DNA of 64,000 nt from assembly GCF_004340875.1 (NCBI RefSeq), contig NZ_SLXQ01000007.1, positions 1-64,000 on the forward strand, in the 5' to 3' direction. Positions 27,010 to 35,655 of this stretch are shown piece by piece. Both the position numbers and the translations under genes were made by a program. The notes beneath the pieces were generated by a model. It saw only the letters and a list, made by a program, of their open reading frames with translations, was not told the origin of the DNA and made no database searches. How positions within the stretch are numbered: the first letter of the stretch is position 1; each line of letters begins with the position of its first letter. This stretch comes from Tamaricihabitans halophyticus (GTDB taxonomy: Bacteria; Actinomycetota; Actinomycetes; Mycobacteriales; Pseudonocardiaceae).

Positions 27010-27758
27010 TGTCCGTAGTTCGCCGGGTAGCGCTCGTCACCGGTGCCGCACGGGGCCTGGGTGCGGCGATCGCTGAGGAGTTGGCAGCGGACGGGATAGC
27101 GGTCGCCATCAACTTCGTTCGCAACCAGAATGCGGCGACTGAGGTGCGGGACCGGATCCTCGCCGCTGGCGGTAATGCGGAGACGTTCCGGGCCGACGTC
27201 ACGGACGGACGGCAGGTCGCGATGTTGTATCGAGATATCGTCGCGCGATTTGGTCGGCTTGACGTACTCGTGTGCAACGCCACCGGACCACAACCCGAGC
27301 ACTCGGTTGAGGAGTTGAGCTGGCAGGACATCCTCGATCAACTCGTTTTCTTCGTGAAGAGCCCATTGTTGCTCGCCAAACAGGTTCTGCCGGAGATGCG
27401 GCGTCGCGGGTACGGGCGCATCATCCACATCGGCTCGGAGGTCTTTGACCTTGGTGTTCCGCGTGCCAGCGCTTACGTCGCGGCTAAGGGAGCACAGCTT
27501 GGTCTCACGCGGTCCTGGGCCCGAGAACTGGGCGGGGACGGTATCACCGTGAATCTGGTCGCTCCTGGGTGGATACCTACCGACCGGCACCGCTCAACGC
27601 CAGCGGCCGACCATGCGGCTTACGTGTCCGCCGTGCCACTCGGCACGGGCGGCGAGCCCCACGATGTCGCGTCCACGGTGGCGTTTCTCGCGTCCGAGCG
27701 AGCCAAGTTCGTGACCGGACAACGTATCGCGGTTAATGGTGGCAACACCATCAGCTGA
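27009..27758 (+). CDS. SDR oxidoreductase coupled to the aminotransferase
   Basis: This 249-residue FabG-like SDR has TGAARGLG (residues 11-18), a CNATG segment at the NNAG position, GSEVFDLG near the catalytic Ser, and AYVAAKGAQ with the Tyr and Lys. It ends with GQRIAVNGGNTIS. The start codon overlaps the aminotransferase stop (TGATG), which indicates strict co-expression. Arg/Asn after the second strand (NFVRNQ) suggests NADP preference. It may produce the ketone that the aminotransferase uses, or reduce the product. The natural substrate is not known. Confidence 0.87.
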   Translation: MSVVRRVALVTGAARGLGAAIAEELAADGIAVAINFVRNQNAATEVRDRILAAGGNAETFRADVTDGRQVAMLYRDIVARFGRLDVLVCNATGPQPEHSVEELSWQDILDQLVFFVKSPLLLAKQVLPEMRRRGYGRIIHIGSEVFDLGVPRASAYVAAKGAQLGLTRSWARELGGDGITVNLVAPGWIPTDRHRSTPAADHAAYVSAVPLGTGGEPHDVASTVAFLASERAKFVTGQRIAVNGGNTIS

Positions 27759-27882
27759 ATACCTCCGGCCGGCTGTGGTGCGCGAGGCCTTCACCCGATG
27801 GGGTGCTGCCGGTAACGTCCCGGCTCGGTCGGCTATATCGCCTTCGTAGACCTTGATCAACGCGATGTCCACGAGGTGATGA

Positions 27883-28641
27883 ATGCCCCGCAAGTCTCGG
27901 CTAGTCGCGCGCCTGTTGGTGATGCTCGTTGCCGTGTCGGCAAGTGTTTCCGGATTGTCGAGCCGTGTCGAGGCGCGCGGCGTCGACTACTGCGCGGCGC
28001 TTGGATCCGTTGCCTACCTCGGTTCTTCCACTGAGACGGGACAGGGATCGGCTGGTTGGCAGAGTCCGGACTTCACGTACTGGGAAACGGAGTTCGGCTG
28101 GGTATCCCAGCTGAGCAGGTACCTGCGGAACGGTTGGGGCATCGGTATGGTCAACCCGAGCCGGGGTGGCGCGACGGCAGCGGACTACCTGCCGGGCGGG
28201 CGATGGGCCGTTACGCGGCACGCGGTCGAGGAAGTTGCTCGCCATGCCGCTGGCTTGGCCATCATCAGCCTTGGCGTCAATGAGTTCGGCAGGCAGTATT
28301 CGCCGAGGCGATTCAGCACGGACCTGGCCGAGTTCGTGACGGCGCTACGCTCGGCCATGCCAACGATTGACCTGGCGTTGGTGATCAAACCGGATATCGG
28401 CGCGCCCTACGGTGGGTCGGTTCAGTACCCGTACCGGGACTATGCGGACGGCATTCGGGAGATTGCGGCGGAGACGACTGACTCCACGTTGATCGATCTG
28501 CGCACGGTCATCGAGGCGCAGCCACGGGATACCGCAGATATGTGGTCGGGCGATGGGGTACATCTGTCCGACAATGGGCACACCGCTACGGCGAGGGCGG
28601 TGCGGGACCGGCTGTTCGCTGGATGCGGCGCGCCGGACTAA
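27883..28641 (+). CDS. Secreted SGNH/GDSL-type hydrolase
   Basis: A 252-residue protein with an N-terminal signal peptide (basic start, hydrophobic core LLVMLVAVSASVSGLS, about residues 1-31). Block I is VAYLGSSTETG with the likely nucleophile Ser. A later LGVNEFG corresponds to the Asn block, and DGVHLSDNGH gives the catalytic Asp/His pair. It probably acts outside the cell as an esterase or lipase-like enzyme. ATG 27883 is preceded by GAGG. It lies 124 bases after the SDR on the same strand. The stop overlaps that of the convergent YoaK-like gene by 4 bases. Confidence 0.8.
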   Translation: MPRKSRLVARLLVMLVAVSASVSGLSSRVEARGVDYCAALGSVAYLGSSTETGQGSAGWQSPDFTYWETEFGWVSQLSRYLRNGWGIGMVNPSRGGATAADYLPGGRWAVTRHAVEEVARHAAGLAIISLGVNEFGRQYSPRRFSTDLAEFVTALRSAMPTIDLALVIKPDIGAPYGGSVQYPYRDYADGIREIAAETTDSTLIDLRTVIEAQPRDTADMWSGDGVHLSDNGHTATARAVRDRLFAGCGAPD

Positions 28642-29336
28642 CCGGTGTGTCCCGAGCTGGCCTGCTCTGCGGTGTCCCCGGAACGGGTCAGCTGGCCGAC
28701 GATCGCGACGCCGAGCATCAGCGCGGCCGCGGTCGCCACGGCGAGCCCGATATGCACCATCAGCAGCGTGGCACCGGCGAGCGCGCCGAGCGCGATCAGA
28801 CTGATCGCGCCGGCTCGGCGTAGCCACGGCTGTTCGTTGCCCGCGCCCACCCGGGAATCGGCGGCGAGTCCGGTGATCGTAGAAGTCACCACCACCGTGG
28901 TGAGGTCCTTGATCGCGACGTGCCGGGCCGCAGCTGCCTGCACTCCCATCGCGGCCGCCATCCCAGCGGTCACGGTGAGGGCCCAGGGCCGGGCGAGATC
29001 GTCCCCGAATGCCAGCAGCATCGCGGCTACGCTGGACATCAGCAGGCCCGCGCCGATCAACAGCCAGCTGCACCGTGGGGACCAACCGGTCGGCTGACCA
29101 CGAACCGCGCGCCCGGCGAGCGCGGCGCCAACCAGGAAACCGACGAGGGCTACCGCCGGACCCGCGACAGGTAGCTCGTCCGCACCAACCGCGGCCATGC
29201 CGAGGATCACCACATTGCCGGTCATATTCCCGGCGAAGACCTTGTCCAGGCCGAGGTACCCGGCCGCGTCGATGATGCCGGTGGTGAAGGTCAGGATGAG
29301 TAGTAGTACGAGCTGGATACGGCGTTGTGTCAACAT
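28638..29336 (-). CDS. YoaK-like (DUF1275) membrane protein
   Basis: This 232-residue integral membrane protein has about six hydrophobic segments (LVLLLILTFTTGIIDAAGYL, VALVGFLVGAALAG, MSSVAAMLLAFG and others) and the family signature GNVVILGMA/MGVQAAAARHVAIKDLTTVVVTST. DUF1275 proteins are widespread bacterial inner-membrane proteins without a settled function; a transport role is often guessed. ATG 29336 is the likely start. It is convergent with the SGNH hydrolase and forms no operon in this window. Confidence 0.85.
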   Translation of the reverse strand: MLTQRRIQLVLLLILTFTTGIIDAAGYLGLDKVFAGNMTGNVVILGMAAVGADELPVAGPAVALVGFLVGAALAGRAVRGQPTGWSPRCSWLLIGAGLLMSSVAAMLLAFGDDLARPWALTVTAGMAAAMGVQAAAARHVAIKDLTTVVVTSTITGLAADSRVGAGNEQPWLRRAGAISLIALGALAGATLLMVHIGLAVATAAALMLGVAIVGQLTRSGDTAEQASSGHTG

Positions 29337-29451
29337 CGGTGCACCAGCCTATGCCGGCAGGTGGGCAAGCGTGTGCCGGGATGGGCATGCCGGCACACAC
29401 CGCGTAGTCGCCCGTGGGTAATAGGAAATACGCGTAGTTGAGTCGTGTGCT

Positions 29452-29473
29452 CGAAATAGCGTCAGCTATTTCG
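29452..29473. repeat. Hairpin CGAAATAGC/GCTATTTCG
   Basis: Perfect 9-base arms with a 4-base loop (GTCA). It overlaps by two bases a 12-bp palindrome CGCGGTACCGCG at 29472-29483. It may be an operator pair or RNA structure in the 5' region of the divergent genes. Confidence 0.5.
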
Positions 29474-29712
29474 CGGTACCGCGACTACTTTCGAAATTCT
29501 GACCCAATGGGAAGCGTCACGATCCAGCGAGGCTGGCATTGTCGACGACCCGTCCGTACCGTGGGAACCCGCGTTCGCCTGTTGACGTCGGTGCATCGGC
29601 TTGGCCACGATATCCGAGTGTTGTGCAACATCTTGACCGAACGTCGTCACGTCGATCTACTGCGGGTGGTCGCGGCGTCCTGCCGAAGCTGATCGGGAAA
29701 CGGATTATTTTC

Positions 29713-29730
29713 CACGTTTTCGTAAACGTG
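29713..29730. repeat. Hairpin CACGTTT/AAACGTG
   Basis: Perfect 7-base arms separated by TCGT, about 215 bases upstream of the SfnB-like gene. It is a candidate operator; size and position fit a dimeric regulator. Confidence 0.45.
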
Positions 29731-29945
29731 TCCAGGCAAGCCGTACAAATGTCCGGACGACGCTGTTCCGGTAGTCGAGATTATTTCAAGCAGAAAAGAT
29801 TCGACATATGCCGCGTGCGTCAGTTGGTTTCGATAATGTGAGGTCGAGATGGTAAATGATCTGCTCCGTGAGCCGTCGTGGTTCGCCATTGGCCAGCTGA
29901 TGATCAGTGCGTGGTGCGGACGAACCGCCCGATGAGGAGCAAGGG

Positions 29946-31086
29946 ATGAGCACGGCGACGGTGACCGCGACGCGGTCAGCGGCACAGATTGTCCGCAGTG
30001 ACCAGGAAGCACTGGATAAAGCGCGACTGCTGGCGAGTTGGCTCGGCGCCGAAGCGTCCGAGCGGGACGCTGATCGCCGGCTGCCCTGGGGTGAACTGAG
30101 CGCGCTGTCCGCTACCGGCCTGCTCGGGATTACCGTGCCACGTTCGCATGGTGGTGCCGATGTCCGCGCGCGCACGTTGGTAGAGGTGTGTCGCCTGCTC
30201 GCCGTCGCTGACCCGAGTATCGCGCAACTCGGCCAAAGTCACCTGGTGCATGTGGACGTGCTCAGGGAGAACGCGGCGGCGACGCAGCAGAGTTACTTCT
30301 TCGAGGAAGTGCTCGCGGGAGCACGCTTCGGTACCGCGCGGGCCGCGTTGGGTTCCAGCGGGGCCCTGGAAGTAGAAACCAGGCTCACCAGGTCATCCGA
30401 TGGTTGGTTCGTGCTTGACGGCGTCAAGGACCACACGACCGGCGCGCTCTTCGCGCACTGGATCGCCGTGCTTGCCAGGGACGAACAGGACAACCTCCAG
30501 GTGGCCTGCGTACCTTCGGATACGCCTGGTGTCACGATCGCGGACAACTGGTCGGGTATGGGGCTTCGGACCGCGGCGAGCGGAACAGTCCGACTGGATC
30601 AGGTGCGCGTGCCACCGGACTGCGTGATTGCTCACCACCACAACGAAATCCGAGCGCAGCTACGCGAGGCCTTGGCTGGTGCGCTGCACGCCGCGATTGA
30701 CGTGGGTATCGCCCGCGCCGCGCTTCTGGACGGTGCCGAGTTCGTGCGGCCCCGGAGCCGACCGTCGTCGCACGGCGGCCCGGCCCCGGCGACCGACGAC
30801 CCGCTCACGCTGCAGCGGTGTGGCGAGCTGGAAGTGCGCGCGCGAGCAGCCGAGGCATTGCTTGGTGGCCTCGGCAAAGGCGTTCGCCGAAGGGGTAGCG
30901 GTGCAGCTGAGTAACGCGCTGTTCGATCTCTGCGTCACTCCTACGGGACTCGCGGATCTGAACCTGCACCGGCACTGGCGTAACGCCCGTACGCACGCCC
31001 TGTGCTCCCCGACGCACTGGCCGACCCAGCACATCGGCGGCTACCTCATCAACGGCACCTTGCCCCCGCACGTCCGGCAACTGTGA
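29946..31086 (+). pseudogene. SfnB-like acyl-CoA dehydrogenase, frameshifted
   Basis: The first frame (29946 to 30914) encodes the N-terminal three quarters of an SfnB/DszC-like flavin monooxygenase or acyl-CoA dehydrogenase homologue (SALSATGLLGITVPRSHGG, TRSSDGWFVLDGVKDHTTGA). Near 30862-30880 the family sequence jumps to another frame: ASAKAFAEGVAVQLSNALFDL, then HRHWRNARTHAL and a normal C-terminus ending at 31086. Compared with what I know of the family, about 25 residues of the connecting helix are also missing, so a deletion not divisible by three is likely. The intact protein would be about 400 residues. SfnB-type proteins work in sulfur scavenging with FMNH2, and an FMN reductase gene follows 14 bases downstream. 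A sequencing error cannot be excluded. Confidence 0.75.
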
Positions 31087-31100
31087 GCGAAGGAGACGCA

Positions 31101-31652
31101 ATGTCCGACATCCTCGTGCTATCCGGTAGCCCGTCAACGAAGTCGCGTACCGAAGCGGTACTTGGTGAACTGTCCCAGCGGCTTCGGGAGCACGGTCACC
31201 GGGTGGTGGAGGCTCCGATCCGACGTCTCCCGGCGAACGCGCTGGTCGCGGCTGACTCGGCGGACGGCGAGGTGCGCGCGTTGATCGAGGCGGTTTCCCA
31301 TGCCGAAGGGATACTTGTTGCCTCCCCGATTTACAAGGCGTCCTACACGGGTCTGCTCAAGTCGTTTCTGGACCTGTTGCCGCAGCACGGTTTGACGGGC
31401 AAAACGGTACTGCCGCTCGCTACCGGTGGCACACCGGCGCATGTGCTGGCGATCGATTACGCGTTTCGTCCGATGCTGCATTCGCTGGGTGCCGAGCACG
31501 TTGTGCCAGGCTATTTCTTGCTCGATAGGCTGATCGAGGTATCCGAGGACGGTGTGCGAATCGATGCCGAAGCCGAGCAGGCGCTTATGTCGGTTGTGGA
31601 CTATTTCGCCTCGGCGCTGCATCGAAGGGCGCGCTACGCCGAGGCATCCTGA
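31101..31652 (+). CDS. ssuE: NADPH-dependent FMN reductase, SsuE family
   Basis: A 183-residue flavodoxin-like FMN reductase. ILVLSGSPSTKSRTEAVL (residues 4-21) holds the FMN phosphate loop, VASPIYKASYTGLLKSFLDLL is the SsuE family signature, and LPLATGGTPAHVLAIDYAFRPML follows. It supplies reduced FMN to sulfonate or sulfone monooxygenases. The ribosome binding site GAAGGAGA lies 5 bases before ATG 31101. Being just downstream of the SfnB-like gene fits a sulfur-limitation operon, although its partner here appears broken. Confidence 0.88.
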   Translation: MSDILVLSGSPSTKSRTEAVLGELSQRLREHGHRVVEAPIRRLPANALVAADSADGEVRALIEAVSHAEGILVASPIYKASYTGLLKSFLDLLPQHGLTGKTVLPLATGGTPAHVLAIDYAFRPMLHSLGAEHVVPGYFLLDRLIEVSEDGVRIDAEAEQALMSVVDYFASALHRRARYAEAS

Positions 31653-31682
31653 CTCGTGCGCCAGCGAGTTACCGCATGGGTA

Positions 31683-32894
31683 CTAGATGGCGCCGGAGCG
31701 CGGCCGACTGGGCTTCTGGCTGAACGGATCGTTGCCCACGGGCTCCTTACCAAGGAGCCGGAGAGCACCGTGTGCGGCACGGACCGCGCTGTTGATCGAT
31801 ATCTCGCCACGCATCCCCGGGGCCGCGACCATGTCACCGGCTAGGAATACCCCGTCACCGCGGTCGATGGCTGGGCGATCGCGCCAGGTTTGACCGGGTA
31901 GATCAAGTGCGCCAGTACGGTCACGCGCGGTCCCGGCGCGTCGCCAGGTTGCTCGTGAACGCCACTCAGGTACGGCCAGTTCGGCCAGTCGTTCCAGCCT
32001 GCGGTGGGCATCGGCATTGGCCTCGCCCGGCCGGCGAGGCAGGTCGAGTTGGAACAGTGCTTCGCCCTCCGGTGCGACGGTGCCGTCCTGCAGCGAGTAG
32101 CACTCGTGAAAACCACCCTCGTCCAGATCAAAAACCAGGAACATGTCCCGACCAGACCGAGGCACCGCGACATCGAGCAACACGCAGTCACCGCTGGTCC
32201 AGGTCAGCGAGTTATCGCCAAACAGTGCCCTGGCCGAGGACAGTTCGGTCGCCACGATCGTCGGTTGGTTGTTGACCTGGGTGACCCGAGAGCGTAGTTC
32301 GATGCGCACGCCTAGCTGCTCTGCTCGCTCGACCAGCCGGTCGATAACGGCTTGCCAGCCACCAACCACCCACCGAACGGCTGGCGGTTTCGGGGCGAAG
32401 ACCCGATGGAACAGACCCCAGACGAATGCCGCCGAGAGTCGTCCAGTGTTCGCGTCATAGGTTGCGACGCTGATCGCATTGGCCGCGGCCACGGCCGCGG
32501 TCGCGCCGTACCGTGCACTGGCCCAACTGTGGAAGTCCTGGTCGACCGGGGCGGAACGGCCGCGTTCCACAATCATCCGCAGCAGCCCAGCTGGTGCGCG
32601 CCTGCCGAGCTTCCCGTTGAACCGGAACGTACTAAGTCTGGCGGCGGTGAGCAACGGTGGCCGACCAAGCGGCGGGATCAGCTTCCGTTCGCGTAGCCAG
32701 GTCCAATGTGGGCCGTCGGCGTAGAAGACATGTGGACCGGTATGGGCGACGTACGGGACTTGGGTGGCGCGCGCTCGGCCGCCAAGCGTGCCGTGCGCCT
32801 CGTGCAGGGTCACCGTGACCCCGGCCTCCGCGCATCCGATCGCCGCGACAAGACCGGCGAGCCCGCCGCCAACGACGGTGACTTCTGCTGCCAT
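31683..32894 (-). CDS. FAD-dependent amine oxidase/phytoene-desaturase-like oxidoreductase
   Basis: A 403-residue flavoprotein. The dinucleotide-binding VTVVGGGLAGLVAAIGCAEAG (about residues 5-25) is followed by EAHGTLGGRARA and closes with the FAD motif GDGVFLAGDMVAAPGMRGEISINSA near residue 355. The pattern matches the NAD(P)-binding/phytoene desaturase-like superfamily. GAGGAGG precedes ATG 32894. It is downstream of the polymerase gene on the same strand with a 74-base gap. No carotenoid genes are nearby, so the substrate is open. Confidence 0.82.
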   Translation of the reverse strand: MAAEVTVVGGGLAGLVAAIGCAEAGVTVTLHEAHGTLGGRARATQVPYVAHTGPHVFYADGPHWTWLRERKLIPPLGRPPLLTAARLSTFRFNGKLGRRAPAGLLRMIVERGRSAPVDQDFHSWASARYGATAAVAAANAISVATYDANTGRLSAAFVWGLFHRVFAPKPPAVRWVVGGWQAVIDRLVERAEQLGVRIELRSRVTQVNNQPTIVATELSSARALFGDNSLTWTSGDCVLLDVAVPRSGRDMFLVFDLDEGGFHECYSLQDGTVAPEGEALFQLDLPRRPGEANADAHRRLERLAELAVPEWRSRATWRRAGTARDRTGALDLPGQTWRDRPAIDRGDGVFLAGDMVAAPGMRGEISINSAVRAAHGALRLLGKEPVGNDPFSQKPSRPRSGAI

Positions 32895-32968
32895 CAGTTT
32901 CCTCCTCGCGTCCGCGCTTACTGCTGAGACGAGGTAGCCGACGCGAGTGTGACAGCACGGGCAGCGGG

Positions 32969-34009
32969 CTAGTCCTCGTCGCCGTGCGCGAGTTCGGCTC
33001 GGACTCCGAGTAGCCGCACCGGGCGGCCATGCTCAAAGCGATCCAGTTCGGCCAGCGCCGCCAACTCGAGGACCGCCGAGTCGTCGGTGGGCGTGGGCAG
33101 TGTATGGCTTCGGGTCTGGGTAATGAACGGCGCGAACCGCACCTTCACCTCCACGCGGACTGCTGGGCGGCCTTCGGTCCGAACATCGTCGGCTACCCGA
33201 TGGGCAAGGACCGACACCTGCCGGTCGAGCTCGGCGCGGTCGGTGAGGTTTTCCTGGAAGGTGACTTCCCGGCCGCGGGAGCGCGCCAGGTACGGGGTTG
33301 CGACCACTTCGGTATCGCCGATGCCGAGCGCGAGTAACCGGTACCACGGTCCCATGGTTCGCCCGAACCGCTCGTCGAGCATGGTTTGCTCGGCTTCGGA
33401 CAGTTGGTAGACAGTGGACAGTCCGAGCGCGGCGAGCTTCTTGGCCGTTTTCCCACCGATACCCCAGAGCGATTCGGTTGGCAGTTCAGCCATGACTTCC
33501 CACCAGTTGTCCCTGGTGAGCCGGAACACCCCGGCTGGTTTGGCAAACCCGGTCGCGAGCTTCGCGCGGAGCTTGTTGTCGCCGATGCCCACCGAGCTGG
33601 ACAGTCCCGTCGCGGCGGCGACCGTCTGGCGGGCCTGTTCCGCCAGGTTCTCCGGTGTGTCCGTGGCGGCGCCGAGGAAGGCTTCGTCCCAACCGACGAC
33701 TTCGACGATCACCGGCAGCTCGCGCAGCGCGGCCATCGCATGCGCGGAGACTTCCTCATAGGCCGGCGGGTCGGAGGGGAGGAAGATCGCCTCCGGGCAC
33801 CGTTTGGCCGCGGTGCGTAGTGGCATTCCGGAATGCACGCCGTACTCGCGCGCCTCATACGTCGCGGTTGCGACGACAGCCCGTTCAGTCGGGTCGCCAG
33901 AACCACCGACGACCACCGGGCGACCGCGCAGTTCCGGATGCCGGGCGACTTCGACCGCGGCGATGAACTGATCGAAGTCAATATGCAGGATCCAGTTTGC
34001 GGTGGTCAC
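32969..34009 (-). CDS. dinB: Y-family DNA polymerase (Pol IV, DinB2-like)
   Basis: A 346-residue translesion polymerase. The palm metal ligands are Asp11 (HIDFD) and Asp108-Glu109 (GWDEAFLG). The helix-hairpin-helix of the thumb is LWGIGGKTAKKLAALG, and the C-terminal little-finger domain is present (REVTFQENLTD, VRVEVKVRFAPF). The segment HIDFDQFIAAVE puts Ile at residue 16, where E. coli Pol IV has Phe13 and Dpo4 has Tyr12, the steric gate against ribonucleotides. Mycobacterial DinB2 has a Leu at this place and readily inserts ribonucleotides, so this enzyme may do so too. No beta-clamp motif is obvious at the C-terminus (LAHGDED). It lies downstream of the small Cys-rich gene and Ku. Confidence 0.9.
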   Translation of the reverse strand: MTTANWILHIDFDQFIAAVEVARHPELRGRPVVVGGSGDPTERAVVATATYEAREYGVHSGMPLRTAAKRCPEAIFLPSDPPAYEEVSAHAMAALRELPVIVEVVGWDEAFLGAATDTPENLAEQARQTVAAATGLSSSVGIGDNKLRAKLATGFAKPAGVFRLTRDNWWEVMAELPTESLWGIGGKTAKKLAALGLSTVYQLSEAEQTMLDERFGRTMGPWYRLLALGIGDTEVVATPYLARSRGREVTFQENLTDRAELDRQVSVLAHRVADDVRTEGRPAVRVEVKVRFAPFITQTRSHTLPTPTDDSAVLELAALAELDRFEHGRPVRLLGVRAELAHGDED

Positions 34010-34069
34010 GCGACAAGTATGCCGGCCAAAGCCCGTGCGTGGGGTAGGCGCGACGCGCCGGACTACGGT

Positions 34070-34306
34070 TCAGGACGCCAGGTAGAAGTCGTCTCGCTGG
34101 GGTGCGACACATTCGCAGTACGCGAGCTCGGCGCAGCCGGCCTGTAGCCGGTGCCGGGCTGGATCATCATCACGGCAGGCCGCGTCGGTGCACTGCACCG
34201 GCCCATCCTGGTGGGTGAGTAGCGTGCCATGGCAGTGATCCAGGTCAGCCGCGCAATCGCGGCAGCCAGGGCTCGCCGTGGCCGAACTGGAAACGATGAA
34301 CGCCAT
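34070..34306 (-). CDS. Cys/His-rich small protein, 78 aa
   Basis: I do not recognise a characterised family. The protein has eight cysteines (15, 18, 25, 39, 44, 58, 64, 66), including CRDC and CEC, with His24, His26, His32 and His52 among them. This suggests two zinc sites or a metal-binding fold. The N-terminus (MAFIVSSSATASPG) is weakly hydrophobic and not a clear signal peptide. It lies 60 bases upstream of the polymerase gene on the same strand and 136 bases downstream of Ku. Confidence 0.65.
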   Translation of the reverse strand: MAFIVSSSATASPGCRDCAADLDHCHGTLLTHQDGPVQCTDAACRDDDPARHRLQAGCAELAYCECVAPQRDDFYLAS

Positions 34307-34429
34307 GGATCTGTGCTATCACGTCCGGCTCGCCGGTTCGGTGAAGCGGGTCGGCGTGTCTGGATTCTGGATTCCAGGCGCTGGATCCCGGAGGCGTGAC
34401 GGTCCGTAATCGCGTTCTTTGAGGTTAGC

Positions 34430-34443
34430 GCTCCGGTCGGAGC
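34430..34443 (-). terminator. Hairpin at the Ku stop codon
   Basis: The stem GCTCCG/CGGAGC with a 2-base loop begins at the Ku stop codon. It is a short candidate terminator separating Ku from the small Cys-rich gene. Confidence 0.35.
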
Positions 34444-35429
34444 TAGGCGCTTTTTGAGCGGCGTCCGCCGGATTTGCGTGTGCTCGCCGTCGAACCGGGC
34501 TTCTTGGAACCGTCTTGCTCTGCCGCGGGCTCGGCTTGCTCGTCGGTAGCTTGCCGTCGTGCGGCTCGTTTACCTCCCGATTTGCGTGGTTTGGCAGCGG
34601 TTCCGGCGCCATCGGCTTCCGGGTCGCCCGTTGTCGTCGATTCGGGTCGGTTGCCGCGTGCCTGCGTGTTGCTGATACTCGCTTCGAGCGCGGCCATCAG
34701 GTCAACGACTTCGGCCGGCCGGTCTTCGGCCGCTGGTGCCGTGGTTTCCTCGCCGGCGATTTTCGCGTCGATGAGCTCTCGCAGTGCTTGTTGATAACTG
34801 TCGTGGTGCGCGTCGGGGTCGAACACGTCTTCAGTCATCGAGTCGATCAGCGAGCCGGCCATGGCCAGCTCCTGGTCGCGGACCTGCGGGGGGTCGGCGA
34901 GAAACTCGAAGTCGGGCTTGCGCACCTCGCCTGGCCACAGCAGCGTGGTCAGTACCAGCACGTCATTGTGCACCCTGAGCAGGGCCAACGACTCTCGCTG
35001 GCGCAATGCGACTTTCACCAGTGCCACCCGGCCGGATTTGGCTAGCGCGTCGCGAAGCAGCACATACGGCTTGGTGGCCGTCTTCTGTGGTTCGAGATAA
35101 TAGGCGCGGTCGTAGGAAATCGGGTCGATTGCCTCGATCGGGAGGAATTCCACGACCTCGATCGCCCTGGACGTCGCTACTGGCACCTGAGCGAGATCAT
35201 CGTCGGTGAGTACGACCATCGAGCCATCTTCGAGCTCGTAGCCCTTCGCGATATCGGCGTAAGGCACTTCCGCGCCATCGACCGTGCATACCCGCTTGTA
35301 CTGGATTCGTCCGCCGTCGGCCGCGTGTACCTGGCGGAAACTGATCGATTTGCTCTCGGTTGCCGCGTACAACTGGATCGGGATGGACACCAGTCCGAAG
35401 GACACAGTGCCTTTCCACATCGACCGCAT
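34443..35429 (-). CDS. ku: Non-homologous end-joining protein Ku
   Basis: A 328-residue bacterial Ku. The family opening MWKGTVSFGLVSIPIQLY starts at residue 4, the RIQYKRVC segment follows, and the ring core extends to about residue 250. The C-terminal tail (about 250-328) is Lys/Arg/Ser-rich (KPRKSGGKRAARR, ending KSGGRRSKSA), as in actinomycete Ku proteins with DNA-binding extensions. Ku homodimers bind broken DNA ends and recruit LigD, which is not in this window. I chose ATG 35429 (GGAGG 4 bases before) over the longer frame to 35495. Confidence 0.93.
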   Translation of the reverse strand: MRSMWKGTVSFGLVSIPIQLYAATESKSISFRQVHAADGGRIQYKRVCTVDGAEVPYADIAKGYELEDGSMVVLTDDDLAQVPVATSRAIEVVEFLPIEAIDPISYDRAYYLEPQKTATKPYVLLRDALAKSGRVALVKVALRQRESLALLRVHNDVLVLTTLLWPGEVRKPDFEFLADPPQVRDQELAMAGSLIDSMTEDVFDPDAHHDSYQQALRELIDAKIAGEETTAPAAEDRPAEVVDLMAALEASISNTQARGNRPESTTTGDPEADGAGTAAKPRKSGGKRAARRQATDEQAEPAAEQDGSKKPGSTASTRKSGGRRSKSA

Positions 35430-35655
35430 GCCGCCTCCACCGGGTTTGTCCGGGCCGTACTCGTGATAATGAAGGTACGCTTCGTTGCTGGTCAACGGCA
35501 GTGCCAGCGGTTCGGGGTCAGTGTGCGCCCAGTGTTTCGTGTCAGCAGTGGGTTGTGTCCCGTCAACTCAGGGCGTTTACTAACGATTTGTATCTGATCG
35601 GCGAGTCGCCTTGCGTCGAACAGTGACCATTGTCGATTGACGTCCGGAGGATGGC

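Larger units (their letters stand above)
29337..29945. other. 609-base gene-free region with hairpins
   Basis: This divergent intergenic region is AT-richer than its surroundings. An 84-codon frame (29438-29692) has no family features and is not accepted. Three perfect inverted repeats lie here (29452-29473, 29472-29483 and 29713-29730). It should hold promoters for the YoaK-like gene and the SfnB-like gene. I see no clear riboswitch consensus. Confidence 0.45.

Noticed and set aside
29438-29692. 84-codon frame in the long intergenic region
   Set aside because: It spans the hairpin repeats, lacks a ribosome binding site and has no recognisable features.
30628-31086. A separate 152-codon gene after the SfnB-like frame
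   Set aside because: Only its second half resembles a protein, and that part is the C-terminus of the SfnB family; it is treated as the continuation of a broken gene.
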